Shown here piece by piece: positions 1 to 7,173 of a stretch of 13,685 nt of DNA. Positions within the stretch are counted from its first letter, which is position 1. The number at the start of each line of letters is the position of its first letter. Location: the NCBI GenBank assembly GCA_036338025.1, contig JAYZDB010000002.1, forward strand, positions 1 to 13,685, written 5' to 3'. Both the position numbers and the translations under genes were made by a program. Under the pieces are notes generated by a model. That model did not search any database. It had not been told where the DNA came from and saw nothing but the letters and a program-made list of their open reading frames with translations. The stretch comes from JAYZDB01 sp036338025 (lineage in GTDB: Bacteria; Planctomycetota; UBA1135; UBA2386).

Positions 1-1
1 C

Positions 2-265
2 CTTGGTTGCAACGGCGGCATCGTGCGAGCATTGGGCAAGGTCATGATCCGTGACGGGCAACCGCACGCCAAAGTCAGGGCCGGATTGGCTCTGGTGCCA
101 GGCGTAGTCCTCGACGATCGGTTCACCACCGGCAAGCGACGTAATCGACTCCTGGGAGTTCTCGCCGCAAGCCCCAGGCTCGTAGGAATCGGTATCGACG
201 AAGCAACCACGATGGTGCTCCACCAGCGCTTCATCGACGTTCTCGGAAACGGCAGCGTCTCCGGT
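2..265 (+). other. Degenerate first S51 domain (C-terminal part only in window)
   Basis: This stretch aligns by eye with the back half of the intact S51 domain downstream. The nucleophile loop reads GGIVRALG (14-37) where GxSAGA is expected, so the serine is missing. The DQHF position reads DDRF (113-124), so the catalytic His is Arg. The GIGIDEAT motif with the Glu (185-208) is kept. Either the segment is a structural pseudo-enzyme domain of a two-domain protein, or it is a decaying copy. The GG-A-L-G-K frame of the first loop is one residue shorter than the usual motif, which fits a small deletion. Confidence 0.6.
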
Positions 266-1318
266 TGCATCATTGGGTCACAAAAACAACTTCTCCGAAT
301 CGACCGAGTCAATCGACGCGAGTCACCTGCAAGTCAGCGGCGACGCGCCCGACCAGGCGCCGAGAGTCGGCAAAGGACTCGCAGCGCCCGCTGGCGGAAT
401 CGCGGCAAAAGCGCCTCGCAAGGTGCCGGGTTCCGTCCTCGCCGGCTGGCAGACCTGATCGCATGGAGTCGTAGCGCACACGCCCGGGTGGCCCCCAGGT
501 TCCCGGCCTACAATCCTGATCCTCCCGCGGTCAAGAAAGGGGCCCTGATCATTGTCGGCGGCGGCGGAATGCCGCGCGGTCTGATGGATCGGTTCATCCA
601 GTTGGCCGGGGGCAAGGACGCAGCACTGCTCTACGTGCCATGTGAAGAGCGCGAGAAGATCAGGGGTGGTGAACCACGAATGCTGAAGTCCTGGCGCAGC
701 GCTGGAGTGGCCAACGTCGACTGGATCCACACCAAGGATCGCAAGGAGGCTGACACGAACAAGGTCCTGCTCAACAAGATCCGCAAGGCCAAGGGGATCT
801 GGTTTGGCGGCGGGCGTCAGTGGAACTTCGTCGACTCATATCAAAACACCACCGCGCACAAGTTGATGCACGAGGTGCTAGCGCGGGGCGGTGTGATCGG
901 CGGATCATCGGCGGGTGCGTCGATCCAAGGTTCCTACCTCGCTCGAGCCAATCCTCTTGGCAACATCGACTCGATGGCCGAGGGCTACGAAACTGGGCTG
1001 GGGTTCTTGACTGGCGTCGCGATCGATCAACATTTCTCACAGCGCGGACGACTCCCAGATATGACGGCGCTGGTAGACACCTATCCAGAACTCCTGGGCA
1101 TCGGACTCGATGAAGCCTCTTCGATCATCGTGCAAGGCAAGATCGCTACCGCATTCAGCCGCGAAGGCCGCAACGTACACATCTACGATCGGCGTAAGCC
1201 GGTCATCCCCAGCGAACCAGACTACATACTCCTGGCTCACGGTCAGCGCTTCGACCTTCAAGAGCGCAAGGCGCTAGGCCCGGCTGCACCGACAACTGAC
1301 AAGTCACCGAAGAAGTAA
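2..1318 (+). CDS. Two-domain S51 (cyanophycinase-like) peptidase family protein, 5' partial
   Basis: The frame is open to the left window edge, so the true start lies outside. The protein has two S51-type segments. The second, about 539-1290, is complete. It has a glycine-rich first strand (539-571), a nucleophile loop reading GGSSAGAS (899-922, Ser codon 908-910), a DQHF motif with the catalytic-type His at 1031-1033, and GIGLDEAS with Glu at 1112-1114. This matches the Ser/His/Glu triad of cyanophycinase CphB. The first segment, 2 to about 265, has the same fold landmarks but lacks the Ser and His. The Arg-rich linker between them may not be read in this frame. Known members hydrolyse beta-aspartyl or other Asp-linked peptides, but the substrate here is unknown. 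If domain 2 is a separate gene, the nearest in-frame start is GTG at 488. The gene converges on the sulfatase at 1324 with a 5-bp gap. The family call for domain 2 is firm; the joined two-domain reading is less certain. Confidence 0.8.
   Translation, partial: LGCNGGIVRALGKVMIRDGQPHAKVRAGLALVPGVVLDDRFTTGKRRNRLLGVLAASPRLVGIGIDEATTMVLHQRFIDVLGNGSVSGCIIGSQKQLLRIDRVNRRESPASQRRRARPGAESRQRTRSARWRNRGKSASQGAGFRPRRLADLIAWSRSAHARVAPRFPAYNPDPPAVKKGALIIVGGGGMPRGLMDRFIQLAGGKDAALLYVPCEEREKIRGGEPRMLKSWRSAGVANVDWIHTKDRKEADTNKVLLNKIRKAKGIWFGGGRQWNFVDSYQNTTAHKLMHEVLARGGVIGGSSAGASIQGSYLARANPLGNIDSMAEGYETGLGFLTGVAIDQHFSQRGRLPDMTALVDTYPELLGIGLDEASSIIVQGKIATAFSREGRNVHIYDRRKPVIPSEPDYILLAHGQRFDLQERKALGPAAPTTDKSPKK
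266..487 (+). other. Linker between S51 domains with doubtful reading frame
   Basis: In the frame of the flanking domains this stretch is very Arg-rich and has an atypical third-base composition. The next frame (+1) is open from before 273 to the TGA at 456-458. It gives a less biased peptide, with codons mostly ending in G or C from about 282. That suggests the first S51 segment may have continued in the other frame after a one-base shift near 250-280. I see no independent start or ribosome site for a separate small gene. Domain 2 begins in the original frame at about 500-540. Confidence 0.4.
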
Positions 1319-1323
1319 CCGAC

Positions 1324-2805
1324 CTACTTTCGTTTGGATGACTTGCCGGGTCGGTACTTCGGATTGGGCGATGGCATCAAGGCCCCGACTTGCTGCCGCC
1401 AATCAGCGAGTTTCTTGCGCATCGCTACAGCTTGCTCCGGCTTCGTGGCAGCCAGATTCTGGTGCTCGCCGATGTCCTTGCTCAAGTCGTACAGTTCGAC
1501 GCGATTGTCCTCGTAGAACTCGATCAACTTGAAGTCCCCGACACGAATTGCGCCAGTCGGTGAGCCACCCTGGTTGCCGTAGTGCGGATAGTGCCAGTAG
1601 ATCGCTTCACGCGGGAGTGACGCTGCAGGGTCCTTGAGCAAAGACGTGAACGAGATCCCATCGAGATGCTGCGAAGCTCTCGATTCGAGTCCCGCAATCT
1701 CCAAGATCGTGGGGTAGAAGTCCGTACTGACTACCGCTGTGTCACAAACGCTGCCTGCCCTGGTAACGCCTGGCCAGCGCACGATCATCGGTTCACGGAT
1801 ACCACCTTCGTACATCCAGCCCTTGCCAGCACGCAGCGGGACATTGGAAGTCGGCGATCCTTCCGAAGTGCTCAGCCCACCATTGTCCGACATGAAAATC
1901 ACGGTCGTGCGGGAAGCGAGCTTGTCATCCACGAGTGCTTTCAACACGTCACCGACTGCCAGATCCATCGCCTCAACCATGCCAGCATAGACCGCGTGGT
2001 CTTGAACCTGCCGCGCCTGGCGTCGACCTTCCGGAATGAACTTCGGGCCATCGTGGCTAACACCCTTCGCCTTGCGTTGGTACTTCTCTTTGAGATCCTG
2101 ACGTGAGATCAAGGGAGTGTGGACCGAATAAAACGACAGGTAGGCCAGGAAAGGTTTGTCCCGATTCGCATGAATAAAGCGCACGGTCTCCTGACCAAGA
2201 CGGTGAGGTAGGTGTTCACCCTTCGGTCCGTCAGTCAGGTTGGGGTTGCCATACGGCGAGAAGTACCTGTCGCCTCCGTACGGTCCGCCCCGGTGAATTC
2301 CACCGCGGTTGATATCGAACCCCTGGTCCTGTGGCCAATGCCCCTTTTGTCCGAGGTGCCACTTGCCGGCAAAGAAGGTCGCGTAGCCGGCTTCGCGCAG
2401 CGCCTCCGCCAGGGTGACCTCTTCGAGTGGGAGACGATCGATGTAGCTTGCCGGCAGGAGCCGACGATTCCCGCGATTTCGTTTCAACGCTCTCGCGGGC
2501 TGCGCAGCGCCGAAGTAGTCCGTTGTGTGTAACCGAGCCGGGTACTTGCCAGACAAGATGCTGGCCCTGGTTGGAGAGCAGACTGGACAAGCGGCGTATG
2601 CATTGGTGAAGCGCATCCCAGTTGCTGCGAGGCTATCGATGTTGGGAGTCTCGTAAAACGTCTCGGCGTTGTTGGCTCCGATATCCATCCAGCCGAGATC
2701 ATCCACCAGGATGAAAACGAAGTTGGGTTTCTGTGCATCCAGTTTGGAACCGGTTCCAAAGATGAGGAGTGGGAGAAGGAGCAAGAACTGTCGAATTCGG
2801 GACAT
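1324..2805 (-). CDS. Secreted arylsulfatase (sulfatase S1 family, formylglycine type)
   Basis: A 493-residue sulfatase that should hydrolyse sulfate esters after export. An N-terminal signal peptide (residues 1 to about 24, hydrophobic core FLLLLPLLIF) is followed by metal-binding VDD (Asp35-Asp36). The formylglycine signature CSPTR follows, with Cys76 as the residue to be modified and Arg80. Further active-site landmarks are GKWHLG (Lys148, His150), VHTPL (His229), SDNGG (Asp307-Asn308) and Lys328. The C-terminal part has the usual short sulfatase subdomain, including a VELYDL stretch. The ATG at 2805 is chosen because GGAGAT lies 7 nt upstream and the signal peptide starts directly after it. 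A longer reading from ATG 2937 overlaps the previous stop but adds 44 residues without an export signal or ribosome site. It is probably co-transcribed with the propeller genes upstream. The natural sulfated substrate cannot be told from sequence; N-acetylgalactosamine or galactose sulfates are only family-level possibilities. Confidence 0.95.
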   Translation of the reverse strand: MSRIRQFLLLLPLLIFGTGSKLDAQKPNFVFILVDDLGWMDIGANNAETFYETPNIDSLAATGMRFTNAYAACPVCSPTRASILSGKYPARLHTTDYFGAAQPARALKRNRGNRRLLPASYIDRLPLEEVTLAEALREAGYATFFAGKWHLGQKGHWPQDQGFDINRGGIHRGGPYGGDRYFSPYGNPNLTDGPKGEHLPHRLGQETVRFIHANRDKPFLAYLSFYSVHTPLISRQDLKEKYQRKAKGVSHDGPKFIPEGRRQARQVQDHAVYAGMVEAMDLAVGDVLKALVDDKLASRTTVIFMSDNGGLSTSEGSPTSNVPLRAGKGWMYEGGIREPMIVRWPGVTRAGSVCDTAVVSTDFYPTILEIAGLESRASQHLDGISFTSLLKDPAASLPREAIYWHYPHYGNQGGSPTGAIRVGDFKLIEFYEDNRVELYDLSKDIGEHQNLAATKPEQAVAMRKKLADWRQQVGALMPSPNPKYRPGKSSKRK

Positions 2806-2812
2806 AATCGGT

Positions 2813-2818
2813 ATCTCC
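2813..2818 (-). promoter_or_regulatory. Ribosome binding site of the arylsulfatase
   Basis: GGAGAT on the minus strand, 7 nt before ATG 2805. It decides the start in favour of 2805 over the upstream ATG at 2937, which has no Shine-Dalgarno-like sequence in the preceding 20 nt. Confidence 0.6.
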
Positions 2819-2933
2819 AAAACATCAGACCACTTGCACGCCGATGCCGGTACTGACGGTGCAAGGCTCAACAAGGGCTGGGGGAGTGTTCGTGCTTTTA
2901 TGGACACTCCGGCTGTGTCCTCAACGTGTGAGT

Positions 2934-4103
2934 TCATCGACCGCGTGGAACGATTTTCCAGAATGCAATCCCACCAGCCTGCAGGCCAATTTTCACAGCG
3001 CTGACCAACTTGTTGGTGCGCATGTCGACCACATCGACTGCACCCTGCTCGCTCCCAATACCCTCGCTGGTAACAAATCCATAACGCCCATCTGGAGAGA
3101 TGACGACGCCATGCGTGATCTTTCGAGTCGACGGAATGCGCGCCAGCTCCTTACCCGTCTTCGTGTCCAGAATCCCAAACGACTGGCTACTCTTGTAGCT
3201 GACCAGGAGCTTGGCGCCGTCCGGCGTCACTTCGACATTGTAGGGCCCCTTGGCGGTAGGGAATCGCCGCATGACGCGCCATTTCCGGAGGTCCACCTCT
3301 GCTACCTGAGCGATTCCGTTGAGACACACGTAGGCAATACCGCCCTTGGGGTGCGGGTGCACCCAGGTTGGCTTCGGCATGCCCTTGATGTCAAGATGGT
3401 CGCCGGCTGACTCGTGAGCCTGATGACGAGCTTGCTTGGGCAGTTTGTTCCGGACTGGAGTGCGATCGATTTTGGTGGGATCCTCGAGTTGCAGTTTGCG
3501 CTTGACCTCGAAGGAGGCAGCATCGATCTCGAACAACTCACCGCTCATCATCGAGCACGAAAAATGCGAAAGTCCGTCGGCCGAGAGTCGAGATCCGTGA
3601 GGCATCGAACCGGTTTGGGTCCGCGCGACTTCAACCATCTCCGCCGGATCCACGATCGATACGGAACTCGCCACCATTTTGCCGTGCAGGTTGAAGTTCA
3701 CGCAGTACAGCAGGCCAGTAGCCTTCGAGATCTGCATCGTCGCTGGAAACAGACCGAGAGTCGTCTGGCCAACCACCTTGTCCGTGGCGGTTGAGTGCTT
3801 GTAGAGGATGCCATTGGGCTTGCCATGCGCCGTTGTCACGAACCAGTGCTTGCCGTCGAGACTGACGGTCAGACCATGCGCGCCCTCTATCTCTGTGGCC
3901 TGGTACCCTACCGGGACCACTCCGATGACTGTCGCACGCTGACCATCAAACTTGATTTTGTAGACCTCGTCCGCTGACTCTGCGGCTGCGTAGAGGTAGT
4001 AGTCGCATGACGGTCCGCTGGCATCGACAAGCTCTTGGGCCACCATCGGCTGGAGGGGCAGCAGTCCGAGGAGCGACAGTCCGCATAGGATTTTGCGGAT
4101 CAC
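2934..4103 (-). CDS. Secreted YVTN/YncE-like beta-propeller protein
   Basis: A 389-residue exported protein with a signal peptide (hydrophobic LCGLSLLGLLPL, ending near VAQ at 21-23). The rest is made of beta-propeller blades of YVTN/YncE type, recognisable from repeated VSLDGKHWFVTT, VTPDGAKLLVSY and ISPDGRYGFVTS motifs followed by variable strands such as VDVVDM. His-Gly or His-Pro pairs recur near blade starts (His76, His169, His249/251, His331). A charged insertion of about 40 residues (roughly 207-247) interrupts the blades. The GTG start at 4103 is chosen because a GGAGG lies 5 nt upstream, the signal peptide begins there, and GTGA overlaps the TGA stop of the gene before it, implying translational coupling. 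A GTG at 4142 would bury the signal sequence. Such proteins bind ligands or partners rather than having one fixed activity, so the function is unknown. It lies between a second propeller protein and a sulfatase. Confidence 0.88.
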   Translation of the reverse strand: MIRKILCGLSLLGLLPLQPMVAQELVDASGPSCDYYLYAAAESADEVYKIKFDGQRATVIGVVPVGYQATEIEGAHGLTVSLDGKHWFVTTAHGKPNGILYKHSTATDKVVGQTTLGLFPATMQISKATGLLYCVNFNLHGKMVASSVSIVDPAEMVEVARTQTGSMPHGSRLSADGLSHFSCSMMSGELFEIDAASFEVKRKLQLEDPTKIDRTPVRNKLPKQARHQAHESAGDHLDIKGMPKPTWVHPHPKGGIAYVCLNGIAQVAEVDLRKWRVMRRFPTAKGPYNVEVTPDGAKLLVSYKSSQSFGILDTKTGKELARIPSTRKITHGVVISPDGRYGFVTSEGIGSEQGAVDVVDMRTNKLVSAVKIGLQAGGIAFWKIVPRGR

Positions 4104-6070
4104 CGTCGCCTCCCCGATCCTTCCTCGAGCTTGATAGCCCACAAGCCAGAGTTCCAGTCGGTAAAGAAGATGTGGCCTTTGTATGGCTGCGGCCCCCAGG
4201 TCATAGGCGCGTTGGGGACCCGGCCCTTGTGATGCGTCGGGATGTAGAACGCAATTTCCCGCCCCTGCCGGTACAGGTCACCCATCAACTCGCCGGAGAT
4301 GTCCACAACGCGCACACCCGCGTTGTAGTAGGCCCCGTACAGAACATCGCCCTCAACCCAGAGGTTGTGTGTGCCCGCTTCAGGAACCTCGTAGCGAGCG
4401 ATCTCCTGGGGATTGTCCAAATCCGTGAAGTCAATGAAGTGGAACCATCCTCGCGCATAGGTCGGCTTGTTATTTGTGCTGAGTCCGAACGGAAACGTCT
4501 CATCACCAGCGATGACATAGAACTTGCCCGTCGCCTTGCTTCGATATGGAAACGCTGCGTGATTCCAGCCGCTGGGATAGGCGTAGCTGGCAATCTTGAC
4601 CGGCTTGCTCGGTGACCCGCCCTTGATCCCGTTCCCCACGTCGACGAGGTGGATGCCATTGCTCCAGTTTGAAGAATAGGCGATGCCGTCCGTAACCCAG
4701 ACATCATGGATCGAGTGCCTGGCCGTCGTGAGTTCGTAGGATCCGACACGGTACGGCACTTCGGGATCCCTGATGTCGATCACGTCGTATCGACGGCCGG
4801 CACTCAAGGCATAGACGTAGTTCTTGTCGATGAACACATTGTGCACGCCACCGGTGAGGTTCTTGGTAAAGGTCGAGAGCCGCTTCGGTGAACGTGGGTT
4901 GGTGACATCCAACACGATCATCCCGTTCTTGCGATTGGACGCACCCTCGCGACTAATCACACAAATCCGGCCATTTTCCGAAACCTTGACGTCGTTGACC
5001 GTGCGTGCATCGACCTTGACCGTGGCAACGCGTTCCATCTTCGCTGGATTGGTCACATCCCAAAAGATCGCCTCGCCATTACCACCCCAGGTGCCAGTCA
5101 CGCAGTAGTCGCGTCCGTCAGCTCCTTCCCAAACCCAGAGGTCGGAGGTGTGCACATCGAAGATTGGTCCATGTCCGACGAACACGGCCTTTTTCTGCAC
5201 GTTTCGCGCCACAACCTTCAAGGTGCACCGCGCAACCTGCTGACCGCAATTCGCTATCACCGTGTAGACCCCGGGCTTCTCCGCAACAAATCGGCCATCC
5301 TGCTTGATCTGTCCCGTCGCGCTGTTTCCGAGCGTGTCGTCTGGACGTACCTGCAATGACAAAAACACCGGCACCCCCGCAACCGGCTGGCCTTGGCTGT
5401 CCTTGGTATGAACGCGGAAGTGGACCACATCGCCAGTACGGGCCTGGATCTGCCCGGTTGTCAATTCGATCGAGCTGACCGGATTGTCCCGCACCTCCAG
5501 ATCAAACGCGGTGGTCAGTCCGGAGTGCGCCGCAGTGATCTTGCACTTGCCGGACCGGTGACCAGTCACCATCCCAAAGGTATCCACGGTGGCCACCTCA
5601 TTGTCACTGGACGTCAACGTTGCCATCAGGTCCTTTCGATGAAATCCAGACTTGTCGAGGATGACAGCAGACGCTCGCGCCGTGGTGCCGGCAAACACCC
5701 TCGACGGGGTATCACGGAACTCGATGCTCGCAGGCGTGGGAAATGCAACATTGACCTGCACGATCGCGGACGGGCCACTGCGACGCGCAATACGGGCAAC
5801 TATCGTGAACTTGCCGGGCTTGAGCGCCTTGACCTTGCCGCTGCGGTCCACACTGACCGAACGTCGATCGCGAGAGAAGAAGAACACGCTCGCCTCTGTC
5901 GGACGCCCACCAACATCGAGGGCCTGCGCCGTTAGCTGGGCCTGATCCCCGATCTTCATGTCCAACGATGCCGGGGTCACTCGAATCTGCACCTTGTCAG
6001 CCTGCTCCTCTTGTGCGCACAAGAAGCCAGCCGAGAGAATCATCATGAAAGGGGGAAGAAGCAGTCTCAT
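4100..6070 (-). CDS. Secreted Ig-like (BIg2-type) and LVIVD-repeat propeller protein
   Basis: A 656-residue exported protein. After a signal peptide (1 to about 19, cleavage near LCA) come three Ig-like segments. Two are BIg2-like, at about 27-109 and 112-194, with the typical pattern of variable strand, VATVD or VSVD, GxVT/VKAL, G, then a final strand. A third at about 197-287 looks more like a Big1 domain (GVPVFLSL). Residues from about 297 to 650 are LVIVD-type blades, recognisable from repeated WDVTNP, LDVTNP, IDIRDP, VHNVFI, IHDVWV and THNLWV motifs. This layout fits a surface or periplasmic binding or adhesion protein; no catalytic site is visible. The ATG at 6070 is preceded by AGGAG with a 9-nt spacer. 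Its TGA stop overlaps the GTG start of the YncE-like gene, so the two are made together. The fold assignment is firm and the role unknown. Confidence 0.9.
   Translation of the reverse strand: MRLLLPPFMMILSAGFLCAQEEQADKVQIRVTPASLDMKIGDQAQLTAQALDVGGRPTEASVFFFSRDRRSVSVDRSGKVKALKPGKFTIVARIARRSGPSAIVQVNVAFPTPASIEFRDTPSRVFAGTTARASAVILDKSGFHRKDLMATLTSSDNEVATVDTFGMVTGHRSGKCKITAAHSGLTTAFDLEVRDNPVSSIELTTGQIQARTGDVVHFRVHTKDSQGQPVAGVPVFLSLQVRPDDTLGNSATGQIKQDGRFVAEKPGVYTVIANCGQQVARCTLKVVARNVQKKAVFVGHGPIFDVHTSDLWVWEGADGRDYCVTGTWGGNGEAIFWDVTNPAKMERVATVKVDARTVNDVKVSENGRICVISREGASNRKNGMIVLDVTNPRSPKRLSTFTKNLTGGVHNVFIDKNYVYALSAGRRYDVIDIRDPEVPYRVGSYELTTARHSIHDVWVTDGIAYSSNWSNGIHLVDVGNGIKGGSPSKPVKIASYAYPSGWNHAAFPYRSKATGKFYVIAGDETFPFGLSTNNKPTYARGWFHFIDFTDLDNPQEIARYEVPEAGTHNLWVEGDVLYGAYYNAGVRVVDISGELMGDLYRQGREIAFYIPTHHKGRVPNAPMTWGPQPYKGHIFFTDWNSGLWAIKLEEGSGRRR
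4109..4115 (-). promoter_or_regulatory. Ribosome binding site of the YncE-like gene
   Basis: GGGGAGG on the minus strand, 5 nt before GTG 4103 and inside the 3' end of the preceding gene. It fixes the GTG start and the 4-nt stop/start overlap. Confidence 0.65.
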
Positions 6071-6246
6071 CGATCAGAACTCCTGTCGAGATGGGTTGGG
6101 AGGATCGCCGAGGCTACCCGGCTCCTACCCTGGCGGGAACCGACTACCCATTTAGTTCGGGAGCTGTTCGAGATCTTTCGCTCGGCAGCACAAAAACATC
6201 TCCGGATTGTCAGGCCGTTGTTTTGGTTCGCTCTTCCAACTGCGGG
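6071..6246. other. Intergenic leader before the Ig/LVIVD gene
   Basis: A 176-bp gap between the DUF6807 stop and the Ig/LVIVD start. On the plus strand it holds three copies of CTACCC (6114-6119, 6125-6130, 6144-6149), read as GGGTAG on the transcribed minus strand. I see no convincing sigma-70 promoter or strong terminator hairpin. The size of the gap would allow a separate promoter for the two propeller genes. Confidence 0.35.
6080..6084 (-). promoter_or_regulatory. Ribosome binding site of the Ig/LVIVD gene
   Basis: AGGAG on the minus strand, 9 nt before ATG 6070. It supports this start, which is also the first residue of a clear signal peptide. Confidence 0.6.
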
Positions 6247-7173
6247 CTAGCGAGGCGCTTGCCACTCCGCACAGACCTGCTCGACCTTGCCATCAACAAC
6301 GCCGCCACGGTGCACATAGATGCGGTAGCTGAGCTCCAACGGCGCGCCGGGCCGCATCACGAACTCCCCGGTGCCCGGCCAGGCCAGATTGAGGACCCCG
6401 TAGTGGCGCAGCATCCACGGCGCGGGATAACCCGGATGGCTTGGAGCAGGAATGACCGTCACCCCGGACAGACCTTTTCCTCCTGGCATACGAGCCGAAA
6501 GGTCCGCCCAGCGAAACGACTGGCGGAGACTGTCAGCAGTACACCGACCATCATCCGTCGTGATCACCGTGTCCGTGCGAAGCGAATCGTGCGGAGTCCG
6601 AAACACCAGGCCCCCATAGCCTTTGTTCTGCGCGGTTTGCCCGTGCAAGGAAATCGGCTCTCGCCGTGCGGTAAGGACGTAGCGGACATCGATCATCCGG
6701 CCGGTGTCGGTCGCCGTGTGCACCGTCAGATGCAACTCCTCATCGGCCGCTTCACGGCCGTCTGCCATCAACCACACGTTATGGACACCCAATTCGGCTG
6801 TGTCAGCACCGGCACGCTGATAGATCTTGTCTCGAAACACGCAGCGAATTTTGTCAATGGTCCACAAATCACAAGCCGTCGTCCCCACCTTCATTACCGG
6901 CCACATCAGGGATAAACCGCGATGGTGATAGTGGTCACGAGGGAAATCCTCAGTCAAGACTTCGCCATCGAGACCGTAAATGGGGTGGATGTAGCTCGAG
7001 CGTCGGAACTTCACCGGCACGCCTTCGGCCAACTGATCGCCATAACAATAACTCAGCACCGGGTGACCATCGCAGGACAGGTGCAGGCGTCCGGTCTCCG
7101 GTTCGTTTCGCCACGAAAAGCTCGAGCAACTACTGAAAAAAAAGACGGCAAGAGTCACTACGAGCAGGCGCAT
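6247..7173 (-). CDS. DUF6807 ('PmoA-like') lipoprotein
   Basis: About 308 residues. The N-terminus is a short hydrophobic signal ending FFFSSC (Cys16), which fits a lipoprotein although Phe at -3 of the lipobox is not ideal. The rest matches the DUF6807 family, formerly called methane oxygenase PmoA. The hallmark is an RRSSYIHPIYGLDG segment (about 57-70), then EDFPRDHYHHRG (75-86) with clustered histidines, and later GLVFRTP and a beta-rich C-terminus with an aromatic MLRHYGVLNLAWPG patch. The old PmoA name does not imply methane oxidation. The biochemical role is unknown. The ATG at 7173 overlaps the preceding TGA by one base (TGATG). A GTG at 7176 directly before it gives a GTGA overlap and one extra residue and cannot be excluded. 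Either way translation is probably coupled to the zinc-ribbon gene upstream. Confidence 0.85.
   Translation of the reverse strand: MRLLVVTLAVFFFSSCSSFSWRNEPETGRLHLSCDGHPVLSYCYGDQLAEGVPVKFRRSSYIHPIYGLDGEVLTEDFPRDHYHHRGLSLMWPVMKVGTTACDLWTIDKIRCVFRDKIYQRAGADTAELGVHNVWLMADGREAADEELHLTVHTATDTGRMIDVRYVLTARREPISLHGQTAQNKGYGGLVFRTPHDSLRTDTVITTDDGRCTADSLRQSFRWADLSARMPGGKGLSGVTVIPAPSHPGYPAPWMLRHYGVLNLAWPGTGEFVMRPGAPLELSYRIYVHRGGVVDGKVEQVCAEWQAPR

Noticed and set aside
1319..1323. Shared terminator between the convergent S51 and sulfatase genes
   Set aside because: Only 5 bp separate the two stops, and I see no strong hairpin reaching into either gene end.
4007..4615. 202-codon open frame on the plus strand
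   Set aside because: It crosses the junction of the two propeller genes on the opposite strand and has no domain or signal.
6091..6915. 274-codon open frame on the plus strand
   Set aside because: It is opposite the DUF6807 gene and has a low-complexity, Arg/Pro-rich translation with no domain.
6247..7173. Methane monooxygenase subunit, as suggested by the old PmoA family name
   Set aside because: The protein is a soluble lipoprotein with DUF6807 motifs, not the multi-span membrane PmoA; the name is historical.
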